This document shows, one piece after another, positions 1-5,306 of a stretch of DNA of 7,599 bases. The translations under genes and the position numbers were made by a program. The DNA comes from DHVE2 group archaeon. Its GTDB lineage: Archaea; Thermoplasmatota; Thermoplasmata; Thermoplasmatales; Aciduliprofundaceae. The first letter of the stretch is position 1, and each line of letters opens with the position of its first letter. The notes beneath the pieces were generated by a model. The model had not been told where the DNA came from and did no database searches. It worked only from the letters and a program-made list of their open reading frames with translations. The stretch covers positions 1-7,599 of the forward strand of contig JALWEL010000200.1 in assembly GCA_027014065.1 (NCBI GenBank), written 5' to 3'.

Positions 1-180
1 GGGGTGGGGGAGCCAGCCCACAGCGGTGGCATGGGCGGGCTGGCTCTTGGGGGGTGCGCCATACCCAAGCCCTGCATGGGGGCAGGCAACCCCGCCCGAA
101 GGGCGAGCGCAAACCCGCTGTTGTCCGAGGCCGAAGGCCCGAAGCGAGCCGTTCAGGCGAGCGGAGAGTCGCCCGAACCC
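1..180 (-). ncRNA. Candidate structured RNA or GC-rich palindromic element, cut by window start
   Basis: This block is about 73% GC and changes abruptly near position 181 to DNA of roughly 25-30% GC. It holds a chain of possible stems: 11-19 with 37-45, 46-51 with 64-69, 71-75 with 82-86, 93-97 with 101-105, 129-132 with 136-139, and 151-159 with 170-178. Read on the minus strand, the two short hairpins near 93-105 and 129-139 become C(UUCG)G tetraloops. The mismatch in the 151-178 stem becomes a G-U pair on that strand, so the minus strand is the more likely RNA strand. High GC in an AT-richer genome is known to mark structured RNAs in thermophiles. I could not find the SRP helix 8 core or the RNase P GAGGAAAGUC motif, so no family is assigned. 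Open reading frames here are proline, glycine and alanine rich in two frames and look spurious. It could instead be an interspersed repeat. Confidence 0.45.
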
Positions 181-912
181 ATTTATCACTAATCACGGAT
201 CTATCACCGCCAATATAAATCCTATTGGAGAAATTGCAGTACCTATCGTAATGCCTATAAACCAGCGAATGCCACGAGTTTTCTTTAAAGGAATGAATCT
301 TGAAAAAAATTGTTGCTTTTTGTCTACAAACATATTAGCTGTGTCAAAAATAGGAATTTCCTTTTTAATATATCTTACAAGCTTTTGATTTAGCATTAAA
401 ATAGGAACCTTGCTTTTTTTAGCAAATCCCAAAATTTTACCAATTATATCTCCAATTAAATTAAATTCTGGAGATAACTCAATAAGTAGTTCTTTTTCCA
501 TGATTTTGTTATAGCAGAACTCGTATGTTTCGATGTCTATCATTTCTTTGGTTATCAATTCAAATTTTAAAATGTCGTATTCTCTCTCTATAAAAATTTT
601 ATTCAGCAATCTTAAGTCTATAAATCGTGTAGTCCATTTTGTAAAAAGTTTTGATAGAAAGAAATAATATTGTTCGTTTTCTTTTGCTTTTTTAAGTAAC
701 ATAGGGATTGTGTCTGGAACATAGTAAACAGGAATAATATCTAATCTCTTTTGAGCTTGCACAATATTAGGTAATTCGGGATATGCTGAAAGATCTATAA
801 TTACACGATTTTCCTTCTCAAAATCCTTAATCATATCAGCAATACTCTGGATAATATCATCAACATTTTTTTCCATATCTTTCACCTCTTTTCTCTTTAT
901 TGGTTCGGGCGA
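169..912. repeat. 11-bp perfect inverted repeat bracketing the AT-rich orphan gene
   Basis: TCGCCCGAACC at 169-179 is the exact reverse complement of GGTTCGGGCGA at 902-912. The 744-bp interval holds essentially one AT-rich minus-strand gene. The left copy is also the outer arm of the last hairpin in the GC-rich block. The right copy lies in the 5' leader region of the orphan gene and abuts the first dif-like half-site. I see no target-site duplication outside the repeats and no transposase inside. The pair could be the ends of a small inserted unit, or RNA arms that pair the 5' leader with the 3' structured region of one transcript. An 11-bp GC-rich match in such a short span is unlikely to be pure chance, but its function is unknown. 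Confidence 0.4.
193..876 (-). CDS. AT-rich orphan protein, possible divergent PIN-like domain with C-terminal membrane segment
   Basis: I do not recognise a family with certainty. I chose the ATG at 876 (227 aa) because GAGGTG (complement of 883-888) lies 6 nt upstream; the GTG at 885 falls inside that SD motif. The protein is rich in Lys, Ile, Glu and Phe. Residues about 24-32 (RVIIDLSAY) look like a first beta strand ending in Asp. Residues about 137-165 form a GDIIGKILGFA helix followed by a strand, PILMLNQKL. This order resembles a PIN nuclease fold, but the last acidic position appears to be Asn and a mid-protein catalytic Glu is not clear, so a PIN-like assignment is only a guess and the protein could be inactive. 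Residues about 204-225 are hydrophobic (WFIGITIG, then GFILAVI) and probably anchor the C-terminus in the membrane. Its GC content (22% and 27% in two sampled lines) is far below that of neighbouring genes, which suggests horizontal acquisition. It is divergent from xerA and ends about 13 nt from the GC-rich block. Confidence 0.75.
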   Translation of the reverse strand: MEKNVDDIIQSIADMIKDFEKENRVIIDLSAYPELPNIVQAQKRLDIIPVYYVPDTIPMLLKKAKENEQYYFFLSKLFTKWTTRFIDLRLLNKIFIEREYDILKFELITKEMIDIETYEFCYNKIMEKELLIELSPEFNLIGDIIGKILGFAKKSKVPILMLNQKLVRYIKKEIPIFDTANMFVDKKQQFFSRFIPLKKTRGIRWFIGITIGTAISPIGFILAVIDP

Positions 913-967
913 TTTCGCACAACTTTAGATTATGCGAAATGCGCATAATCTCCCTGTTCTGCGAGTT
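912..967. other. Tandem dif-like Xer recombination core sites upstream of xerA
   Basis: Four related 11-bp half-sites alternate in orientation: ATTTCGCACAA (912-922), TTATGCGAAAT (930-940), AATGCGCATAA (938-948) and TTCTGCGAGTT (957-967). Written in one orientation they share TTNTGCG. They form two inverted pairs with spacers of 7 nt (923-929) and 8 nt (949-956), the geometry of Xer dif sites (11 bp, 6-8 bp, 11 bp, with CATAA and TTATG facing the spacer). By hand comparison, 930-940 matches the E. coli XerD arm at 9 of 11 positions and 938-948 matches the XerC arm at 9 of 11. Pyrococcus dif also has an inner TTAT. The first pair is the better one, with a single mismatch between arms. The site lies about 40 bp before the recombinase start and could serve as recombination core, autoregulatory operator, or both. 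Use as the chromosomal dif is inferred. Confidence 0.5.
927..951. repeat. Perfect 10-bp-arm palindrome
   Basis: AGATTATGCG (927-936) is the exact reverse complement of CGCATAATCT (942-951), separated by AAATG. It lies in the divergent intergenic region between the orphan gene and xerA. It is formed by the inner two of the four dif-like half-sites placed back to back, so it may be a by-product of two adjacent core sites. By itself it also looks like an operator able to control both divergent genes. There is no T-run after it, so it is not a convincing terminator. Confidence 0.6.
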
Positions 968-968
968 A

Positions 969-983
969 TTCGGAAATTTTATT
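969..983 (+). promoter_or_regulatory. Possible TATA-like promoter element for xerA
   Basis: The A+T run GGAAATTTTATT (about 972-983) lies some 25-35 nt before the xerA ATG at 1008. It is flanked by GAGTTAT (963-969) and its exact inverted copy ATAACTC (989-995), which could be a small operator. If this TATA box is used, transcription would start close to the SD motif TGAGGAG (998-1004), so the exact box is uncertain. Confidence 0.3.
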
Positions 984-1007
984 GCCCCATAACTCATTGA
1001 GGAGAGT

Positions 1008-1820
1008 ATGAGATTTGAGAATAAAAACCTTACCCCGAAAGAGCGGTACGAGTTGATAGGGAGGTTAATAGAGGAGCTGAAACTTCGCAAATACTCATAT
1101 CGGACGGGGAAAGCATACGTTTACATAGTCAAAAATTTTCTCCGCTCTGGGCTCACGCCGCGGGAAATTCTTCTGAAATATTATTCCGATAAGAGCAAAT
1201 CTACGATTCGTCAGGCATACTTTGCGTTGAAATTCTTCTACCGCAACGTGCTGCACGAAAGATTTGATGAGGACATACCCTTAGCCAAGAAGAAAGAAAG
1301 ATTACCCGTGGTACTGTCCCGGGACGAAGTAAAGAGAATGCTCTATGGCACGCAGAACCTCAAGCATCGCCTCGTGCTAATGTTTCTATATTACGCGGGA
1401 ATGAGATTGAACGAGGTGCGCAACATCCGCTGGGAAGATGTGGACTTCGAGAGGGAAATAATCCACATAAAAGTTGCAAAAGGGGACAAAGAAAGGGTGG
1501 TTTTCCTGCATCCGAATCTAAAGAACACGCTGGAGCTATACGGTAAAAGGCAAAGATGGTACATCTTTATCTCTCAGAGGGGAAAGAAGTACGCACCTAA
1601 GAGCATTCAGTTGATCGTGAAGAATGCAGCAAAAAGAGCGAAAATAAACAAAAATGTGACCCCGCACACTCTGCGTCACTCCTTTGCCACGCACCTTTTG
1701 GAAGGGGGCGCAGATATAAGGTACATCCAGCAACTCTTGGGGCATAAACATATCAAAACCACACAAATATACACGCATGTGGCAAATAAAGACATAAAGA
1801 ATCTGGCCTCGCTCTTATAA
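1008..1820 (+). CDS. xerA: Tyrosine recombinase, archaeal XerA-like
   Basis: This is a 270-aa site-specific recombinase of the phage integrase family, which cuts and rejoins DNA at dif-type sites through a covalent 3'-phosphotyrosine. Residues about 12-85 form the SAM-like core-binding domain and about 101-270 the catalytic domain. The full catalytic set is visible: Arg133 in GMRLNEV, Lys158 in AKGDKE, His220 and Arg223 in HTLRHSFATH, His246 in LLGHKHIKTTQIY and nucleophile Tyr255. The length is close to that of archaeal XerA (about 280 aa), and the extra segment typical of integron integrases is absent. ATG 1008 follows TGAGGAG (998-1004) at a short spacing. The gene is divergent from the AT-rich orphan gene, and four dif-like half-sites lie between them. 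The known role of XerA is chromosome dimer resolution, but a recombinase belonging to a small mobile element cannot be excluded from sequence alone. Confidence 0.93.
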   Translation: MRFENKNLTPKERYELIGRLIEELKLRKYSYRTGKAYVYIVKNFLRSGLTPREILLKYYSDKSKSTIRQAYFALKFFYRNVLHERFDEDIPLAKKKERLPVVLSRDEVKRMLYGTQNLKHRLVLMFLYYAGMRLNEVRNIRWEDVDFEREIIHIKVAKGDKERVVFLHPNLKNTLELYGKRQRWYIFISQRGKKYAPKSIQLIVKNAAKRAKINKNVTPHTLRHSFATHLLEGGADIRYIQQLLGHKHIKTTQIYTHVANKDIKNLASLL

Positions 1821-1830
1821 CCATTTTTGT
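1821..1830 (+). terminator. Weak T-rich terminator candidate after xerA
   Basis: The five T residues in CCATTTTTG directly follow the xerA stop codon, consistent with archaeal termination on short U-tracts. The same short intergenic space must also carry the promoter of the next gene. There is no clear hairpin. Confidence 0.25.
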
Positions 1831-1833
1831 CCA

Positions 1834-1850
1834 AAAAGAAATAAATATAA
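1834..1850 (+). promoter_or_regulatory. BRE/TATA-like promoter of the flavin reductase operon
   Basis: The run AAAAGAAATAAATATAA combines a purine-rich BRE-like stretch with a TATA-like core. Its centre is about 26 nt before the SD motif at 1867-1872, so the predicted transcript has a very short leader that just includes the SD. Confidence 0.5.
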
Positions 1851-1878
1851 CCAAGCGTATGCGAGCGAGGTGACGGGT

Positions 1879-3249
1879 ATGAAAGAGTACGATTTGATTG
1901 CGTTCGGTACGGGCAGTGCGATGAACATAGTGGCGCCTCTGATTGAAAGAAATCCTCGCTTAAAGGTGGCTGTGATTGAGAATGAAAAGGCCGGAGGGAT
2001 TTGCTTAACCCGCGGCTGCATTCCGAGCAAAATGTTGGCTTATCCAGCGGAATTGGTGCATGATATTCGCAGGGCTAAGGAATTTTACATTGATGCGAAA
2101 ATAAAGAGCGTGGATGGCGATGCGCTTCTCAGAAGAGTGCAGGAGGATGTGGACAAAGAGAGCAAGATGATTGAGCACAGCTTGAGAAATCATCCAAGCA
2201 TAGATTATTACGATAAAACTGCAAGTTTTGTCTCGGACTACACAATCGACGTCGGGGGCAAGGAGATTTACGGGGAGAAGATTCTACTATGCACGGGCTC
2301 AAAGCCTCTCGTGCCACCGATTCCAGGATTGAAAGAGGTGGGGTTCATAACGAATCGGGAATTCTTCTACTCGCTTAAAAAATTGCCAAAGAGCATAGCC
2401 ATAATCGGCGGGGGATTCGTCTCGCTTGAACTTGGGCATTTCATGGCCATGTTTGGCACCGAGGTGCACGTGATTGAAATGCTCCCCGACATAATAATGA
2501 CCGAGGAGCCCGAAGCCCGCGCGCTGGTGCGCAGAGAGTTGTCCAGCGTGATGCATTTCCATTTAGGCTACAAGGCGAAGGAAGTGCGGAAGTCCATGGG
2601 CAAGAAAGTGGTGGTTGCGGAGAATAGAGAAGGCGAAACGATTGAAATCAAAGCGGACGAGATAATGGTCGCCACCGGCCGAGCCCCGTGGAAGGAGACG
2701 AACGTGGAGAAGACGGGCGTTAAGACGGATGAATTGGGATGGATAATAACAGATGAATTTTTGCGAACAACCAAGGAAGGAATATGGGCATGTGGCGATG
2801 CAAATGGCAAATACCTATTCAAGCACGTGGCAAACTACGAGAGCGAAATCGTTTATTACAATGCTTTTCGCAACGCCAAAGCGAAGGTAGATTACCACGC
2901 AATACCGCATGCGATTTTCACAACTCCGCAAGTTGCGGGCGTAGGAATGAAAGAGGAAGAAGCGAAGAAAAAACATGATATTTTAATCGGAGAGTACAAG
3001 TACGAGAACACCGCCATGGGCGAGGCAATGCGTCTCAAAGACTATTTCGTGAAGGTAATCGTTGACAAAGACACGTATAATATCCTCGGAGCGACAATCG
3101 TCGGCCCGCAGGCCTCTGTGCTTATACAGGAGATTATCAATCTCATGTACACCAGAGAGCAGGCGAGCGCAATGTACCGCGCCATACATATCCATCCCGC
3201 AATGAACGAAGTTGTGCAGAGGGCATTCTACAATCTGAGAGAGGTGTGA
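1879..3249 (+). CDS. Class I pyridine nucleotide-disulfide oxidoreductase, dihydrolipoamide dehydrogenase-like
   Basis: This cytoplasmic FAD enzyme of 456 aa would pass electrons between NAD(H) and a disulfide substrate. An N-terminal FAD-binding loop (FGTGSA, about 9-14) is followed by the redox-active pair Cys42/Cys47 in GGICLTRGCIPSKML. The NAD-binding domain starts at IIGGGFVSLELG (about 175-186); Glu200 at the end of the next strand (VHVIE) favours NAD over NADP. ATGRAP (about 265-270) and GDANG (about 306-310) are the usual second FAD contacts. The dimerisation domain ends with the catalytic pair His439/Glu444 in HIHPAMNE. The length matches the family (450-480 aa). I chose ATG 1879 because GAGGTG (1867-1872) sits 6 nt upstream; the GTG at 1870 lies inside the SD. 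Ser replaces the usual third Gly of the NAD loop, which is tolerated in relatives such as mycothione reductases. No 2-oxoacid dehydrogenase genes are adjacent, so the substrate is open: dihydrolipoamide, another thiol, or a mercuric-reductase-like role. Confidence 0.88.
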   Translation: MKEYDLIAFGTGSAMNIVAPLIERNPRLKVAVIENEKAGGICLTRGCIPSKMLAYPAELVHDIRRAKEFYIDAKIKSVDGDALLRRVQEDVDKESKMIEHSLRNHPSIDYYDKTASFVSDYTIDVGGKEIYGEKILLCTGSKPLVPPIPGLKEVGFITNREFFYSLKKLPKSIAIIGGGFVSLELGHFMAMFGTEVHVIEMLPDIIMTEEPEARALVRRELSSVMHFHLGYKAKEVRKSMGKKVVVAENREGETIEIKADEIMVATGRAPWKETNVEKTGVKTDELGWIITDEFLRTTKEGIWACGDANGKYLFKHVANYESEIVYYNAFRNAKAKVDYHAIPHAIFTTPQVAGVGMKEEEAKKKHDILIGEYKYENTAMGEAMRLKDYFVKVIVDKDTYNILGATIVGPQASVLIQEIINLMYTREQASAMYRAIHIHPAMNEVVQRAFYNLREV

Positions 3250-3250
3250 C

Positions 3251-3754
3251 ATGGGCTTCGCTCCGAAGTTTGCATTCTGGTTCGGATGGTGGACCGCGAT
3301 TATTCTCGTTGAGATATTCGTGAAGAGTCCCTCGCCGTGGTGGCTAATTTATCTCACCCTTCCCGTCGGTTTATTTTTGATGGCCTACGGATTGGTATTG
3401 AATGCCATAGCCGGTAGAACTCTGAAGAAGTACGGGCACTTCGAAATCACGAAAGGGATAAAAAAGCCGGAGAAATTGGTTACCGTGGGCATATATTCCT
3501 GCATGCGCCATCCCGCGCAGTTCGGCTCAATATTTTTTGGCGTGGGAATCTCGTTGCTAACGGGGAACATTTATGCCGTGCTCTTTGCAGGATGGTATGC
3601 TTTCTTCGCGATATATTTCATACTGACCATCGAAGAGAGGGAAACCATGAAAAATTTTCCGGAATACTGCGGGTTCATCAAGGACAGAAAGCCGTTTTCT
3701 TTCTCATTGAGTTGCCTTTCCGAGGGAATAAAAGCGTTAAAATCGAAAAAATAA
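3251..3754 (+). CDS. Integral-membrane methyltransferase, ICMT/phospholipid methyltransferase-like
   Basis: This is a 167-aa membrane protein with hydrophobic segments at about 9-24, 31-53 and 92-127, the last probably a helical hairpin. The family signature is clear. GIYSCMRHPAQFGSIFFGVG (about 80-99) carries the Arg-His-Pro motif, and EERETMKNFPEYCGF (about 128-142) carries the Glu-Glu and terminal aromatic residues. In isoprenylcysteine carboxyl methyltransferases and phospholipid methyltransferases these residues bind S-adenosylmethionine at the membrane face. The acceptor could be a lipid, quinone, prenylated molecule or protein, and the sequence does not tell which. The ATG follows the previous stop by a single base, with GAGGTG (3241-3246) inside the end of the upstream gene, so the two are almost certainly co-transcribed and translationally coupled. 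The basic tail (KALKSKK) is probably cytoplasmic. Confidence 0.82.
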   Translation: MGFAPKFAFWFGWWTAIILVEIFVKSPSPWWLIYLTLPVGLFLMAYGLVLNAIAGRTLKKYGHFEITKGIKKPEKLVTVGIYSCMRHPAQFGSIFFGVGISLLTGNIYAVLFAGWYAFFAIYFILTIEERETMKNFPEYCGFIKDRKPFSFSLSCLSEGIKALKSKK

Positions 3755-3756
3755 AA

Positions 3757-3769
3757 TCTCAAAATGAGA
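3757..3769. repeat. Short palindrome TCTCA-AAA-TGAGA between operon end and regulator gene
   Basis: A 5-bp-arm palindrome lies just after the methyltransferase stop and can be extended by AAAA (3753-3756) pairing with TTTT (3772-3775) across a 2-nt bulge. It may act as a weak transcript end for the upstream operon or as an operator for the TrmB-like gene. No direct evidence favours either. Confidence 0.3.
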
Positions 3770-3780
3770 AATTTTGCATT

Positions 3781-3805
3781 AAAATACATATACTTTGGGT
3801 GTATT
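3781..3805 (+). promoter_or_regulatory. TATA promoter with overlapping inverted repeat, trmB-like gene
   Basis: The TATA-like run AAAATACATATA (3781-3792) is centred about 29 nt before ATG 3817 and there is no SD motif, so the mRNA should be leaderless or nearly so. AATACA (3783-3788) and TGTATT (3800-3805) form a 6-bp inverted repeat with an 11-nt spacer that spans the TATA box and the stretch up to the predicted transcription start. That is where an autorepressor would bind. The repeat does not match the known Thermococcales TGM operator TATCAC-N7-GTGATA. Confidence 0.5.
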
Positions 3806-3816
3806 ATCCCATTGGT

Positions 3817-5043
3817 ATGGATGTTATAAGGCGATATTTGAAAGAACTCGGTCTAACCCAGTATGAGACCGACGCGTACATGGTTCTGTTGGAGAAAGGC
3901 TTGCTCACTGCCACCGAGTGCAGTGCAGCCTCAGGCGTTCCGAGACCAAGGTGTTACGATGTTTTGCGCTCGCTCATGGAAAAAGGACTCGTGCGCATGG
4001 AGCCCGGGAGACCTGTGAAATATTCTGCAATTCCTCCCGACATAGGATTAATCAATTTGTTTAAAGGGTACAAGGAGAACGTTGAGCGAGATTTGGAGGC
4101 GAAGGAAAGGAGCATGAAGTTCCTTCTGGACCAGCTCTCGCAGGTTTACACTGGACAGGAGTATGGAAACATTGAGGAGTACGTTTGGGTGAGCAAAGAG
4201 GACCTGAATCCCCTAAGTCATTTGGAAATCCTCAGGGACGTGAAAAGCAAATTCTATCTTATTACCCCATACAGCGAATCAATAGACAGTGAGATGGAAT
4301 TCTACAATGCTCTTTTGGATGCGTTGAAGAGAGGCGTTGAAATCAAGCTCATTCAGCCAATAAGCGGCATAGTGAATTTTCAAGCGTATGATTATCTCAT
4401 AGCCCATGGCATGAAAATCAGGCACATGCTCAACCCCCGTGGATTTTTCTCAATATCCGATGATGGTATATTTATCCGCTTAATTAAGGATAAGAGATAC
4501 ATAGGCTCGGTGAGAATCAAAGACGACTTCACCAGAGAGACCATGTTAGACTATTTCAACCGAGTTTGGAATTTGGGCGTGGATTACGAAAAGATGAAAG
4601 AGATTTATCAAAATACCAAGTTAGAGGACTTTGATTTCACCCTGAACCTGCCAAGAAAAGGTAGAATTCACTATGTAGAATACTGGGACGATGAGGGTTA
4701 CGTGGAATTCTACATTCCCCTCGTGAACGCAAAGGGCTACATTTCCGTTTTCTGGTTCCATGACAGGGACGTTGAGCCCATGGAACTGATAAACATGACC
4801 TTAGATAAGATAAGAATTGCGTCGGTGCAAACGGGGGATGTGAAGAATACTGGAAACATGATCGTGATAGACGGCAGATGGAAAAACATCCTCTTAGGCA
4901 CAGGCCCTATTAAGTACAGAATAATCAACAACGGGAGAAGAACTTACCTGTTGGTCGAAGCGGTCAACGCCGGAGAAAACAGAGAAGTAGAGAGAGAGGC
5001 TATGATCACTCTGGATTTAATTGCGGATACGTTCAGGCCCTGA
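3817..5043 (+). CDS. TrmB-family transcriptional regulator
   Basis: This 408-aa regulator resembles TrmB-family proteins, which control sugar uptake and central carbon genes in archaea. Residues 5-75 form a winged helix-turn-helix: LGLTQYETDAYMVLLEKG, then ATECSAASGVPRPRCYDVL with the recognition helix, then a wing ending GRPVKYSAIPP. A coiled-coil linker (about 84-110) probably dimerises the protein. Residues about 120-255 resemble the phospholipase-D-like effector region of TrmB (FYLITPYSESIDSEMEFYNALLDA), and about 280-405 form a beta-rich C-terminal domain like the ligand-binding domain of TrmB. ATG 3817 is chosen because the helix-turn-helix begins there and a TATA box lies at leaderless distance; the frame stays open upstream but that part would cross the promoter. 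No sugar transporter gene is nearby, so the ligand is unknown. The last 11 nt overlap the convergent Roadblock gene. Confidence 0.88.
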   Translation: MDVIRRYLKELGLTQYETDAYMVLLEKGLLTATECSAASGVPRPRCYDVLRSLMEKGLVRMEPGRPVKYSAIPPDIGLINLFKGYKENVERDLEAKERSMKFLLDQLSQVYTGQEYGNIEEYVWVSKEDLNPLSHLEILRDVKSKFYLITPYSESIDSEMEFYNALLDALKRGVEIKLIQPISGIVNFQAYDYLIAHGMKIRHMLNPRGFFSISDDGIFIRLIKDKRYIGSVRIKDDFTRETMLDYFNRVWNLGVDYEKMKEIYQNTKLEDFDFTLNLPRKGRIHYVEYWDDEGYVEFYIPLVNAKGYISVFWFHDRDVEPMELINMTLDKIRIASVQTGDVKNTGNMIVIDGRWKNILLGTGPIKYRIINNGRRTYLLVEAVNAGENREVEREAMITLDLIADTFRP

Positions 5044-5302
5044 GTTTTTCCGCTATTTTTTCAAAATCTTCTTTGCTGCCAATAACGGCAAGCAGGTGGT
5101 TATCAAAGGGTGCGATTATCACATCTTTTTCCTCCCCTCTTATTATCACTTCTTTCACCTTGTCCCCGTATTCTTTGTGTGCTGTAGTTCCCGCTCCGAA
5201 GGCGGCCGCACACATTATGCAGAACTTCTCCTTCTCCACATGCTCAGGGAGTTCGCCCCTCACATAAGAACCGTCCCTCTTAATAAGAGCGTATCCTTCC
5301 AT
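5033..5302 (-). CDS. Small Roadblock/LC7-domain protein
   Basis: This 89-aa protein consists of one Roadblock/LC7-like (profilin-like) domain. It shows strand 1 with GYALIKRDGSYVRGELPEHV (3-22), a helix rich in small residues (FCIMCAAAFGAGTTAHKEYG, about 27-46), a strand pair VKEVIIRGEEKDVIIAPFDN (about 49-68), then LLAVIGS and a final helix. The family is known to dimerise and to bind or regulate small Ras-like GTPases, MglB in bacteria being one example. It is short compared with the usual 110-130 aa. The start ATG is 4 nt after the V4R stop, and its SD (GGGGTG, complement of 5309-5314) overlaps that stop, which indicates translational coupling. No GTPase gene is present in the window, so the partner is elsewhere or this is a scaffold. 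Convergent with the TrmB-like gene, 11-nt overlap. Confidence 0.82.
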   Translation of the reverse strand: MEGYALIKRDGSYVRGELPEHVEKEKFCIMCAAAFGAGTTAHKEYGDKVKEVIIRGEEKDVIIAPFDNHLLAVIGSKEDFEKIAEKLRA

Positions 5303-5306
5303 ACTT

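Noticed and set aside
1..180. SRP RNA or RNase P RNA
   Set aside because: Composition fits, but I could not find the SRP helix 8 core (GGAAGGGAGCAGC type) or the RNase P GAGGAAAGUC and ACAGAA motifs on either strand. The element is also truncated, so a family call is not supportable.
185..207. Three copies of ATCAC near the orphan gene's stop codon
   Set aside because: A 5-mer repeated three times with uneven spacing in AT-rich DNA. Not enough to call an iteron or CRISPR-like repeat.
4..388. Two overlapping plus-strand reading frames through the GC-rich block (62 and 120 codons)
   Set aside because: Both are open only because the block is GC-rich with few stop codons. The products are low-complexity Gly/Ala/Pro/Arg sequences, and the longer one runs antisense into the orphan gene. 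No SD or TATA supports them.
1008..1820. True integron integrase
   Set aside because: The segment between the catalytic Lys region and the HxxR box is short and lacks the extra integron-specific insertion. GTTRRRY-type core sites are not evident at the inverted-repeat ends.
3592..3816. Longer N-terminus for the TrmB-like protein (75 extra codons)
   Set aside because: It would overlap the end of the methyltransferase gene in another frame and read through the TATA box. The residues before Met at 3817 show no domain similarity.
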